Both the position numbers and the translations under genes were made by a program. Source: Azolla caroliniana (taxonomy: Eukaryota > Polypodiophyta). From it: DNA of 64,000 bases. The notes beneath the pieces were generated by a model that saw only the letters and a list, made by a program, of their open reading frames with translations, was not told the DNA's origin and ran no database searches. Shown here one piece after another: positions 1-10,299 of the stretch. The stretch is taken from NCBI GenBank assembly GCA_043228905.1, contig JBHGNT010000018.1, positions 6,510,001-6,574,000 on the forward strand. Reading direction: 5' to 3'. Position 1 is the first letter of the stretch; every line of letters starts with the position of its first letter.

Positions 1-120
1 CTAGACATTTGCATATCCTCTTGCATACTTGAGCTATGTGGCATGAAAGATTCCTGTGAATCAAGTTGGAAACTTCTTGTACGAGCATTCATGTTACCAA
101 AGACAATAACTTCCCCTTTG
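1..120 (-). pseudogene. LINE1 endonuclease domain, distal fragment
   Basis: On the minus strand this reads as the GDFNA-like core of a LINE apurinic endonuclease (EEP) domain: a hydrophobic strand followed by FGNMNART, where the family normally has GDFNA. Removing copia A and one copy of its 5-bp duplication joins this piece in frame to the endonuclease segment at 5809-6250, so the two are halves of one ORF2. The rest lies beyond the window edge. The usual Asp of GDFN is Gly-Asn here, so the domain is probably inactive. Confidence 0.7.
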
Positions 121-125
121 GATTT

Positions 126-536
126 TGTTGAGAGACAAGCTCAACATCGGCCGGATCGGCTGAAGAAGCCGAGGACCGGATCGGTTGGGATCGATCGGTT
201 AGGCCGAGTGCGTAAATCAAGAGGCCATTAGGAAAGATTTTCCGTGAGGAATATATTTGGGAGTTAGTGTAGGAGCTCTTAATGAGCATTGAAGTACTGT
301 CAGTACTTCTGTCAGTCCTTCTAGGACTTGTATAAAAGTGTTCATTGAACACACATATGTATAGAGTGGTGAGTAGAGATTGAGTAATTTTTTGTTGAAT
401 ATAGTTCTTGTGTTTTCTCTCTCACACTCTCTCTGTCTCTCCCGCGTATACTGCGTAAGCTCAAGCTCTCCATTAAACCTGAGTTTTCTTACTTCTGTTC
501 GGTCTTCATACTTGCTTCCGCACGCTACTTTTTACA
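126..536 (+). repeat. 5' LTR of copia A
   Basis: Starts TGTTGAGAG and ends TTTTTACA. A TATA box (tataaaag) is at 331-338, followed by CT-rich sequence at about 410-445, typical of an R/U5 region. The LTR should drive the element's own transcript. The flanking gattt duplication and the adjacent primer site fix both ends. Confidence 0.95.
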
Positions 537-548
537 TGGTATCAGAGC
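537..548 (+). other. Primer binding site of copia A
   Basis: TGGTATCAGAGC directly abuts the LTR and is complementary to the 3' end of plant initiator methionine tRNA. It is the expected start of minus-strand DNA synthesis. Confidence 0.92.
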
Positions 549-608
549 GCGAGGGTTGAGAACCTCTCTGCAGCCGACATAGCTTGACGAAGAAGAACAA
601 GAAGAACG

Positions 609-3600
609 ATGGATAGAGGCATGGCGAGCTCGCTTCCAACAGAGAAGCTCGACAGAACCAACTACGCGTCTTGGTGATACAAGATGCAACAGTACCTGCT
701 CGGGCATGTCTACTGGAGTTATGTCGAAGGAGCTAATGACGCAGCACCCGAATCGACACACAGAGACTTCCTGTCGTGGGAGCAATCGGCGAGCAGGGTA
801 TTATACTGCCTCACGTCGTGTGTGGGCGAACAACTATTGAGCTATGTTCGGGATGCAAAGATGCCGAAGGGTGCGTGGGAAAATCTGAAGAAGATTTTCG
901 CCGTGAGCACCACAGCTAGGAAGCTTCAGCTCTGACAGGAGTTGAGCAACCTAAGACAACGCGACTTGTCGGTGGCGGACTATACCTCGAAGATCAAGGA
1001 TATCTACGACTCCCTCGCCTCCATAGAGGTGAACATCGAGGAGAGCAAGATGATCCAGATCTGTCTCGGAGGTTTGGTGTCGAAGTTCGGAGCGTTCCGA
1101 ACGGCTGTGTGTACCCGGGAGAATACGCCGTCCTTTTTCGACTTACAGTCAATGCTCCTGGTAGAGGAGAACCACGCAGGTGTGTCTACAAGCACGCACA
1201 CCGACAACAGAATGTTGTACACGGAGGGAGATAGGCCCCGTGGACTTGGAGGACGAGGCGAGTCGGCGCGCAATGGAGGCGGCCAACGAGATCAAGGAAG
1301 AAGGCACCGAAGTGATGTCGACAGCAACTCTGGACCCTCCGGAAACAGGGGGAGTCGAAGCGATGAGAACCAGCAAGGGAAGGCCATCGCGGAGTGCTGG
1401 TACTGTGGCAAGAAAGGCCATAGGGAAAGTGAGTGCTGGAAGAAGCGTGCCAATTCGGAGAGAACCGGTTCCGGAAACGGCTCCAGGCATACCGACAAGG
1501 GAAATTTGCAGCGATCGCACTATGCCGAAAACTCCGGGAGAGCCGGAGAAGGGTCTACCTTCGTGACGAGACACGGAGCAAACTCAATGAAACAGACCAC
1601 CCCGAGATCGGACGAGGTGTGGTACGTAGACTCCGGCGCGGAGCCATAAGGAGTGGTTCTCGTACCTTGAAAAACCGATACAACTTGGAGTAGTCGCAAC
1701 TGGAGACAACACTCCGCATCCGATCGCGAATGTAGGAGAAGTTCCCCTTAGCCATGTTGGGCAGAAAGGGAAACTCATGAACGTGTTGCACGTCCCAACA
1801 ATCACGAAGAACTTGGTCTCGGTTGGACAGATCGTCGACCAAAGAATGGAGGTTTGGTTTACACACCTCGGGTGCTTCATTGAGGAAGAAGGCCATGTGA
1901 TTGCGCAAGGGCGCAGAGACGGGAGGATGTTCATCCTTGACTCCACTGACGACGGCACCGCAATGTTCGCGAAGGGACAAAAATCCGAGTGGGACATCGA
2001 CTTGTGGCACAAGCGGATAGGCCACGTCAACTACCAACGCCTTCAAGATCTGCAATCGAAATAGGTAGTCTTCGGATTGCCCAAATTTAGTGGCCGAAAG
2101 GCACAAATTTGTGAAGCCTGCAACCTCGCGAAGCAACAGTGACTTCCTTTCCCCAACGAGCGAAACCGGAGCCGGAACAAGCTCGACCTTATACACTCTG
2201 ATGTATGGGGGCCAGCACAAAACGTTAGTCTTGGCAGGAGCCGATATTTCATCTCCTTCATCGACGACCACACGCAACACACGTGGATCTACCTCATTGA
2301 GAGGAAGAGCGAAGTCTTCGACTGTTTCGTGGAAACGGAAACGGGACGAAAGATCAAGTGCCTGCGGTCGGATGGGGGAAAGAGTACTTTTCCGGTCAAT
2401 TCAACGGTTATCTACAACAAATGGGAATTCGGCGCGAATTCAGTTGTAGATACACGCCAGAGCAGAACGGCGTGGCCGAGAGGAAGAATCGGTCAGTTGT
2501 GGAAGCGGCATGGGCAATGTTGGAGGAGAAGAGCTTGCCCAAGTTCTACTAGGCCGAGGCGGTAAGGACCGCGGTATACATCTAGAACCGGATTGGAGAC
2601 AAAGTGTCGGCGCACGAGCTATATTTCGGAACGAAGCCAAACTTTCGACACTTGAGGGTGTTCGGTAGCATTGTGTATGTGCATGTACCGAAGGAGAAAA
2701 GGAGGAAGCTGGACGCAAAGGCCGAGAAATGCATCTTGGTCGGTTACTCGGACGAGCAGAAGGGTTATAAGTGCTATAACCCTCGCACCAAACAAGCGCG
2801 TGTTAGCCGCGATGTTGTGTTTGACGAGTCCGTGTCCTGGTACCAGCCCCCGACTCCAATCCGAACTCTGACGATGAGGTAAGTGAGGCCGAGATGCCTC
2901 CTGATGAGCCCGAAGTCGAGACCCGCGAAGAGAGTCCGATTTCACTCCGTTTAAGTGGACGGATTGGACGACCGAGTCGGTACGACTAGTCCGATGAAGA
3001 GCCGGCGAGTAATGGAGACTCGGCCATGCATTCCCCGCGCAGGAAGCCGAGGAGACGGCTTACGCGCAAAGAAAAAGGGAAGAAGAAGGTGTCGGATTCC
3101 GGCGAGGATAGGAACGAGTCAGATCGACGTGAGTCCGACTCCGAGGGAAGCGGCGACGGGCCTTCAGGAACGAAGTCCGCGTCGACCGAGAAGACCTTGA
3201 CATTGACAAATGACCGATTACGCCGATCTACCCACCAAAGGAACCCAGTTGTGCAGTTTGGATACAACGAGTACATGGTACATCACTATGCGTACATGAT
3301 CTGTGTAGCGGAAGTGCGTGAGCTGGGGAGCTACGCAAAAGCGGCTAAAGACGCGAATTGGCGTGCTGCGATGGAGGAAGAGATGCACGCATTGGCGGAG
3401 AACAAGACGTGGGACCTGGTTGACGCACCAAGAGGGGTAAAACCGATCGGGTGTAGGTGGGTGTGCAAGGTCAAGTACAATACCGATGGCTCGGTCAACC
3501 GGTACAAGGCTCGGCTAGTGGCAAAGGGCTACGCGTAGAAACACAACATCGACTACGATGAGACATTTGCGCCGGTCGCGAAAATGATGACCGTCTCTGT

Positions 3601-5205
3601 TTTGCTTGTAGTAGCTGCGGTGAAGGGGTGGCACTTACATCAGATGGATGTAAAGAATGCGTTCCTGCAAGGTGACCTTGAGGAACAGGTGTACATGGTA
3701 CAACCCCCCGAATTTCACTCCGGAATGAACTCCTCGGCAGTATGCCAACTGAAGAAGTCCCTTTATGGACTAAAGCAAGCCGCGCATGCCTGGAATGCGA
3801 AGATCACGCAACAACTGCGTCGGATGGGCTTCGTCACGTCAAAATCGGACTCTTCCCTGTTCATCCGGAAAGGTCGACTCGGACCGATTAGTATTTTACT
3901 ATATGTTGATGACTTGGTCATCACCGGCGCCGACCTAGGTGAAATCGACTGTGTGAAGCTCCAGCTTGCGGCATCGTTCGACATGAAGGATCTGGGGGAT
4001 CTTCATTACTTCCTCGGGATCGAAGTGATCCGTACCCCCGAAGGCATATTGATTAGCCAACGTCATTACGTGGTGAGTATGCTCTTCAAATTCGGGATGG
4101 CCGACTGTAAGTCCGTCTTGACTCCTCTGGACAAAACCGTCAAGCTTCGTCCCGATACGGGAAAGGTATGCGACCCGACAAGGTTCCAACAAATTGTCGG
4201 AAGCCTCATATACTTGACCATCACCCGACCCGACCTCAGTTATCCGGTCGGGGTGATCAGTCAGTTCATGGCGTGACCTACCAAGGAGCACCTTCAGTGT
4301 GCGCGACGCATACTTCGGTATGTCAACAACACTAAGGACCAGGGACTGCTATATCGGACTGGTGCAGCCATGTAGTTAGTCGGCTACACCAATGTTGATT
4401 GGGCTGGCAACGCCGCCGATCGCCGATCCACGTCTGGATACGCGTTCTCCCTCGGGAGTGCCACGATCGCGTGCAGAAGTAAGAAGCAGCCGACAGTTGC
4501 ACTGTCGAGCACCGAAGCTGAGTACCAAGGAGCGGCTGTCGCGACATGCGAAGCCATATGGTTGAAGCGGCTAATTAAGGACCTGCAAGAGGAGGTGTCA
4601 GATCCGACAACGATCTACTGCGACAACCTCAGCAACATCCAGCTTGCGAAAAACCCCATTTTCCACGCACGGACCAAGCACATTGAGGTGCACTACCATT
4701 TCGTCCGTGAACGTGTCCTTTCTGGTCAAGTCGAACTTCAGTACGTTCCGACGGATCGGCCGACTGCCGACATCTTCACCAAGCCTCTTGGTCTGGCCAA
4801 GTTGCGGCAATTCTCAGGTGCGCTCGGATTGCGTCACCTCGACGTGCCAAACTTGAGGGGGAGAACAGTCCCGAACAACCAAGCAAGGCAGCAGGAAAGG
4901 AGCGGAGACCGCGACACCAAGTCGGTTGACTCGGTTGTCGAGTTCGACTTCGGATCGGCTGAAGAAGCCGAGGGCGGACCCGTGGAAAAGTCCGGAAGCG
5001 GACAGAAGGGGAGCAGCCGAAGGAGAGAGCCGAAGCCAACCACGCATGGGGAAGATGACGCCATCGAGGGTGAGAAGACCGAAGACGAGTCGGAGACAGC
5101 CAACTCGGACGAGAGCGAAAACCGATCGAAGGTAGCCGAGTCGGTTCGAATGTTTGATTCAGATATGCTGAATCAACCGAGGCCCAAGCGGAAGAAAAGG
5201 CAGTA
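609..5205 (+). pseudogene. Copia A gag-pol, degenerate
   Basis: Order: Gag from the Met at 609; CCHC zinc knuckle (CWYCGKKGHRESEC) near 1393-1440; protease DSGA near 1630; GAG-pre-integrase (DLWHKRIGH) near 2005; integrase with SDVWG, RSDGGKE and QNGVAERKN; RT with intact YVDD near 3905; RNase H from about 4375; then a long charged C-terminal tail to 5205. The frame is broken by stops at 675 and 933 (TGA), after 2541 and 2580 (TAG), 3535 (TAG), 4274 (TGA) and 4373 (TAG), and by shifts after the protease and within the integrase. Several stops look like CGA to TGA or CAG to TAG changes. The tail after RNase H is acidic, then basic, ending in a PKRKKRQ nuclear-signal-like motif. No longer autonomous. 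Confidence 0.9.
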
Positions 5206-5378
5206 GGAGAAGCGTCAACACCGCAATAGCAGAAGAGCTGATAAGGGCCACATGAGCAGACAAGCCGACGGGAAGGGTCGAAGCACGCGGAGTCGAACAG
5301 GTCGAGGAGCGCGAGCGAGGTGTGAAGCCAGGAGGAACCGGATTTGTGAGCCCGAAGATCCCGAAGAGCCTCAAGTTG

Positions 5379-5803
5379 AGCTTGAGGGGGAGTGTTGAGA
5401 GACAAGCTCAACGTCGGCCGGATCGGCTGAAGAAGCCGAGGACCGGATCGGTTGGGACCGATCGGTTAGGCCGAGTGCGTAAACCGGAAGGCCATTAGGA
5501 AAGATATTCCGTGAGGAATATATTTGGGAGTTAGTGTAGGAACTCTTAATGAGCATTGAAGTACTGTCAGTACTTCTGTCAGTCCTTCTAGGACTTGTAT
5601 AAAAGTGTTCATTGAACACACATATGTATAGAGTGGTGAATAGAGATTAAGTAATTTTTTGTTGAATATAGTTCTTGTGTTTTCTCTCTCTCACTCTCTC
5701 TGTCTCTCCCGTGTATACTGCGTAAGCTCAAGCTCTCCATTAAACCTGAGTTTTCTTCCTTCTGTTCGGTCTTCATACTTGCTTCCGCACGCTACTTTTT
5801 ACA
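5379..5803 (+). repeat. Polypurine tract and 3' LTR of copia A
   Basis: The polypurine tract (gagcttgagggggag) occupies about 5379-5392. The 411-bp 3' LTR runs 5393-5803 and matches the 5' LTR with scattered substitutions. TATA box near 5597. It is followed by the second target duplication. Confidence 0.94.
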
Positions 5804-5808
5804 GATTT

Positions 5809-6718
5809 GAAATAAGCAATATCATCTTCTAGATTGGTGAAAGGTTTATCTTTATCTGTACAAGCATAAAAGTTAGAATCTTGATGAGGAATGTAACATC
5901 CAACTACAAAAGTGGGCAAATCATTAGGTGTTTCTACTTTGAGCCATATGTAGCATTTATGTTCATCATTTTTATGATTGACACATATTTCTCTATTTCC
6001 ATCTTAATCAAACATGCCACCCCTCCTTGTCCTCTTCTTTGTCTTGGATTTTTCTCCCATATCAAAGACTGTACATTATAATTTCCTTAACCTTGAATCC
6101 TTTGAGTATCATGCTCCCATGTTTCAACAAGAAGTGTGATATCCGAGTTATCGGTGAACTCCTCTATGCCAAATCCCACATTCCATGGATATCCATTGCA
6201 ATTCCAAAAGCATAGTCGTAAAAGGCATGGGTTAGTCTCATAGTTCATGTCTCCCTATTTGCCTACATTTCCATCTTTAGGCACATCCTTAACCTTATTT
6301 TTCAATCTTTCTTCATATTCTTTACAACGAGCATTTTGTTGTGAGATAGTATGATCTTCACTCACAAAGCATTGTGTACCTTTCAGGTATACCCAACTAT
6401 TTTTGAGTATGATCCGATGCTTTGTATCATCTGTCATTGTGCATACAATAGGCCTTTTTCCGGAGCAAGTAACACCATGTTTCCCAACTCGATGTGCCCC
6501 ATATACATTCATATCCAACATCCCATAATGCATGCTTAAAAAAATCACCACTGGACTTTTTGAGGGATGCCGGTGTTTCCATACTCTCCTCTTTAATCCC
6601 ACAGACGACAATGTTCTTTGATCGGTGTTCACATTCTTTCAATTCTCGAACATCTATGCTTTCTATATTTTTCTCTTGATGCATCACATGCATATTAGAT
6701 GAGTTTGATACCACATTC

Positions 6719-6762
<44 letters not shown>

Positions 6763-6795
6763 CAAAGTTGGGAGATGTTGGAGAAGGAAAAACAC
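5809..6795 (-). pseudogene. LINE1: ORF1 RNA-binding domain followed by ORF2 endonuclease start
   Basis: Minus-strand non-LTR retrotransposon. From 6795 leftwards: a short N-terminal part, then an L1-ORF1-like RRM module (NIVVCGIKEE, then GKRPIVCTM, then YLKGTQCFVSED) at about 6630-6310, with one frameshift near 6470. A TAG at 6255-6257 ends it. Three codons later, in the same frame, an ATG opens an endonuclease-like domain: FWNCNG near 6205, LVETWEHD near 6140 and a GGVACLI-like strand near 6010, with frameshifts, running into copia A. The downstream half is at 1-120. Plant L1 elements more often carry a DUF4283-like ORF1, as LINE3 does, so this is a different LINE lineage. Decayed. Confidence 0.7.
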
Positions 6796-6995
6796 TAATT
6801 TTGATGTATCTTCTTGCTACAATGTTCGTTTCCATTGTTCTTTAGCTCATTTCAAAGTCTGCATATAGAGCTTTCTAAAGAGTATCTGCACGTATCATTT
6901 GGTGGTCTTGGTAGAACGTTATGAGTAAAAATTGCATTCGGTTGCTTGCATTTCATGATCGCTTGCTTTGATTCCTTCTCCAACACAATTACTTA
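6721..6995. repeat. Repeat block R1, copy 1 (GA microsatellite plus conserved 240 bp)
   Basis: A (GA)n tract at 6721-6760 followed by sequence closely matching 8663-8925. On the minus strand both copies hold a short similar frame beginning MLEKESKQ and containing LPRPPND/LPRTPND. This copy is directly upstream of the minus-strand LINE1 ORF1, so it is probably the 5' end of that LINE; copy 2 would be a detached 5' end. Function unknown. Confidence 0.6.
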
Positions 6996-7052
6996 CAATA
7001 CAATCTTCCTTATACAATACTCCCTTATACAATCGCTCGCTTGTCATATATT
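6996..7052. other. Short junction sequence
   Basis: AT-rich stretch with two near copies of cttatacaat(a/c) and a 14-bp match (atattaatggaag) to LINE3 ORF1 near 9170. It looks like a rearrangement joint between LINE1 and copia B; nothing coding is visible. Confidence 0.4.
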
Positions 7053-7769
7053 AATGGAAGCAGTACAATACTCTACTCGCTGACTGTTCCCACGCCGGGA
7101 AATCTCTAAATTTGATTCGGGTGCTGTGTCATTTGCTTCGTCGACATAGCTCGAGTAACCGTGCCCGAGCAGGTACTCGTGCATCTTGTACCAAGACGCA
7201 TAGCTGTTTTTGTCGAGCTTCTCGGTAGGAAGGGAGCTAGCCATGCCTCTATCGATTTGTTTTTCCTGTTCTTCTTGGTTGGTTTTCTTTTCAAGCAATG
7301 TCGGCTGTAGAGGTTCTCAACCCTCGCGCTCTGATACCATGTAAAGAATAGCGTGCGGAAGCAAGTAGAAAACCGAACACAGAAAATACGCAGGTTTAAT
7401 GGAGAGCTTGAATATACACAGTACGCGGGAGAGACAATGAGAGAACACACAAAAAACAATTCAAAATAATACTAAATCTGTACATAGGATGTGCTCAGTG
7501 AGCACTTTTATATAAGTCCATATGGACTGACAGAAGTACTTACATGTACTTCAATGCTCATAAGTGAGCTCTACACTAACTCCCAAAATATATTCCTACG
7601 CGGAATATCTTCCCAACGGTCTTGGGGTTTATGCACCGCTACGACTTCTTGTTGCGTACTGGTCCGCACACCGGTTTACGCACCGGTCTGGCCTAACCGA
7701 TCGATCCCAACCGATCTGGTTCTCGGCTTGCACAGTCGATCGGGCCAATGTTGAGCTTGTATCTCAACA
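7053..7769 (-). mobile_element. Copia B: 5' LTR and start of gag only
   Basis: A minus-strand copia fragment of the same family as A. The LTR spans 7340-7769, ending on the plus strand as atctcaaca, and the tRNA-Met primer-site complement (gctctgatacca) is at 7328-7339. Gag starts at about 7254 with MASSLPTEKLDKN and runs about 65 residues before the homology stops near 7053. No 3' half and no target duplication are present, so the copy was truncated by deletion. Confidence 0.85.
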
Positions 7770-7781
7770 GAATCTCAACGG

Positions 7782-8655
7782 TTGTCGGATTTTGAAGTGC
7801 CAAGAGATGGTTATGTATTCCCCCAAATTATGGATTTATTTGGGAGAAATTACATGATATACCATTGTTGCAAGGATCTTTGCCATTGAAAACCAATTTG
7901 GCACCTTGGGTAGATTGGCGGTTACAAGATGGTACACGCTTGTTTCAAGTCACTACAAATATATTGTATCATCATGCGTTGGCATCATTATCTTGGCTAT
8001 CTCCTAAAGCAATGAAGTTCTGGAATGTATATAAGTCAGATGCAAGGTGGTGGAAAATATTACAACGTGGTTGGCATTCCTATCTACTATTTCATGCAAA
8101 GGTATTCAAATGGTGAGTCATGATTGGTGGGCTCCCATTAGGTTCGGCCTTAAAGATACAAGGACTAGGGTCTAGCACTTGTTTCTTTTGCACCGTTCCA
8201 TTGGAGGATAGTACACATAGGTTCATTAAATGTCCTATAGCATGTACCATTTGGAAGTACTCATCGGACATTTGGCAAATTTTAACCCATTGTTGTTTGA
8301 GACCTGAACAATGGGTTTTTTCTCAATATGTTCAAAATGGATCAAATGATGAGATGGAAATATTGTTCCAATTTTTACGTTATTGGGGTTTACAACAAAA
8401 TTGGAATATGCCTAATGCTTTCATGTTTGATAATAGACATGGGGTGAAAGCCTATATAAAGAAGCTTAAAGGTATTCTCATGTGGAATGTTTGGATGTTA
8501 GAGCATGTGGGGATCATTTCCTCAAATGCATATTCAGGTTTTTTAGTAGCATTACAAAACGTCCGTCTCCTTATATAGGCATATGATAGGTAGAGGAGAC
8601 TAAGAAGTATTCGTAACTCGGTGGATTTTACATAAAATTAATATAATTTTTGCTT
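7782..8655 (+). pseudogene. LINE2 3' end with zf-RVT domain
   Basis: Plus-strand tail of a plant LINE ORF2. After a connecting segment (7790-8110) comes the zinc-binding zf-RVT module: FKW followed by MIGGLPLGSALK, then CFFC at about 8180 and HRFIKC near 8218, the usual Cys-Cys-His-Cys spacing. A single TGA at 8116-8118 splits it (FKW then stop, where relatives have Arg). The frame ends at 8578 and a short AT-rich 3' UTR follows. The upstream RT is missing because copia B lies there. Confidence 0.75.
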
Positions 8656-8662
8656 TTACCAA

Positions 8663-8925
8663 AGAGAGAGAGAGAGAGAGAGAGAGAGAAACGCAAAGTT
8701 GGGAAATGTTGGAGAAGGACAAACACTACTTTTGATGTATCTTCTTGCTACGGTGTCCATTTCCTTTGTTCTTTAGCTCATTTTGAAGCCTACACATAGA
8801 GCTTTCGAAAGAGTATCTGCAAATATCATTTGGTGTTCTTGGTAGAAAGTTTCGAGTAAAAATTCCATTCAGTTGCATGCATCTCATGATCACTTGCTTT
8901 GATTCCTTCTCCAACACAATTACTT
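8663..8925. repeat. Repeat block R1, copy 2
   Basis: Second copy of the block at 6721-6995 in the same orientation, again with a (GA)n tract at its left end. Its minus-strand frame (8917-8726, MLEKESKQ start) is open for 63 codons. Here it lies back-to-back with the plus-strand LINE3 ORF1, suggesting a 5'-end fragment of a minus-strand LINE1 copy. Confidence 0.55.
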
Positions 8926-8955
8926 GTAAATAAGCTCTCTCCTATTTCTTGTCAT

Positions 8956-10299
8956 ATGGATGGTAGTGTTTTCATGAATATGGATGTGTCTCCAAATTCT
9001 TCAAAGGATGCATGCATGGTTGAGTCAATATCAAGCCCAAGAGGGGATGGTAAAAGAAAACGATGTATTGGAGATAATAGTATTGACATGTCTTATGCTG
9101 ATGCAATGCGACAAGATGATATTGAGAAAGATGATAGTCATTGGGAACATTTAAGATGCATGGAAAATATATTAATGGAAGATTGTATAAGGGAGAATGT
9201 GAAAGTTGTTGAGGAGTTTGTTGACAATGAAGTGGCTAAGGTAGAAATAGACAATAAGGAGTTTTTGGGCTCATTTGCTAATTTTGGTGATAAAGGGGTC
9301 ATATTGTTTTTCACGGGGAATATATCTTTCCTTTGGAGGGTCAAACAATGGTTACGTGGGATTTTACAAGCTAATTGTGTTCAGGATGTTTATGTTGGTC
9401 CTTGTGGATTTGATGAGGTTGTTTTGGTATCACAAGAGTATAAACAGAAATTACTCAATAAATTGCTAGTTTTTTATGAGAAAAATTTGGTTCATATTAG
9501 TCCATGGAGGCCACTAGTGGAATACCAAGATATATTAAAGCAAGAGTGTCTCGTATGGGTTGAGGTAGAGTGCACATATTTAGTGGTTTGGCCAATATTA
9601 CGGTAAGTGATGGAAAAGTTGGGAACGATCTTGGTGCCTCCTAGTGCTAATGCTCAAAATCGATGTTGAATGTGTATGCTTTGGAATACTGCTATAAAGA
9701 GGCCAAGTTGTTTACATATTGCATGCTTTGGTTTGCCGCCTATGAATTTAGGGGTACATTTGCAGGTCATTGTTTCCATTGTGGTGTGTTGGGGAATTTT
9801 ATGGCTATGTCCTTGAAAAAGAAATAAATTAGTGGAAGTGGTACATGAAGAGCCTACAATTCATGATCAAATTCTAGCTTTGACAATTTCAGAGCAAACA
9901 AAGGAACCACAAATTGTGAATGAGAAGGATGGAAAGACTCTAGAGGATGATGGACAATGGTCAATAGTTTCTAGAAAGATGAAGAAGTCGAATAAAAATG
10001 TTGGGTATAATGTATCTATGGAGAAGGTCACACCAACAAATCCCATGCAGCATAAACCATGGGCTTGTCAAGAGGACTATCCAAAGAAATTATCTTTTGA
10101 TAATAAAGGTAATTTGTATGTTGCTTGGAATAAACAGAAATCGGTGCCTCGTTCACATGAGGAGCCATCGGGGTCTGGAGTTTTGGATTCCGATAGTAAT
10201 TCATATGCAGTCTTAGGGGATTTATTTCAGGATATGGAAGAAACATTAGCAGTGAAGGAGATGGAGATTTCTCGAATAAAAGGAAAAAATAAAGTATGA
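8956..10299 (+). pseudogene. LINE3 ORF1 (DUF4283-like Gag)
   Basis: The Met at 8956 opens 217 codons ending at 9606; further coding-like sequence resumes to 10299. The central part (about 9230-9580) has the strand-rich pattern of plant LINE DUF4283 proteins, ending VEYQDILKQECLVWVEVE. A zinc knuckle is recognisable near 9762-9800 as GHCFHCGVLGNF; the usual His and last Cys have changed. The tail (9832-10299) is charged and contains DDGQWSIVSRK, typical of the linker after the knuckle in these proteins. At least two stops and a frameshift break it. Confidence 0.7.

Larger units (their letters stand above)
126..5803 (+). mobile_element. Copia element A, full length, degenerate
   Basis: Complete Ty1/copia element: two 411-bp LTRs, an initiator-Met primer site directly after the left LTR, a polypurine tract before the right LTR, and a perfect 5-bp target duplication gattt at 121-125 and 5804-5808. 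It interrupts a LINE endonuclease on the opposite strand. By eye the LTRs differ at about a dozen of 411 positions, so the copy is older than K and J. Related copies are C, M, D LTR and E. Confidence 0.95.

Noticed and set aside
537-548. tRNA gene at the TGGTATCAGAGC sites
   Set aside because: Only 12 bases match the 3' end of tRNA-Met; these are primer binding sites. No cloverleaf with A and B boxes was found anywhere in the window.
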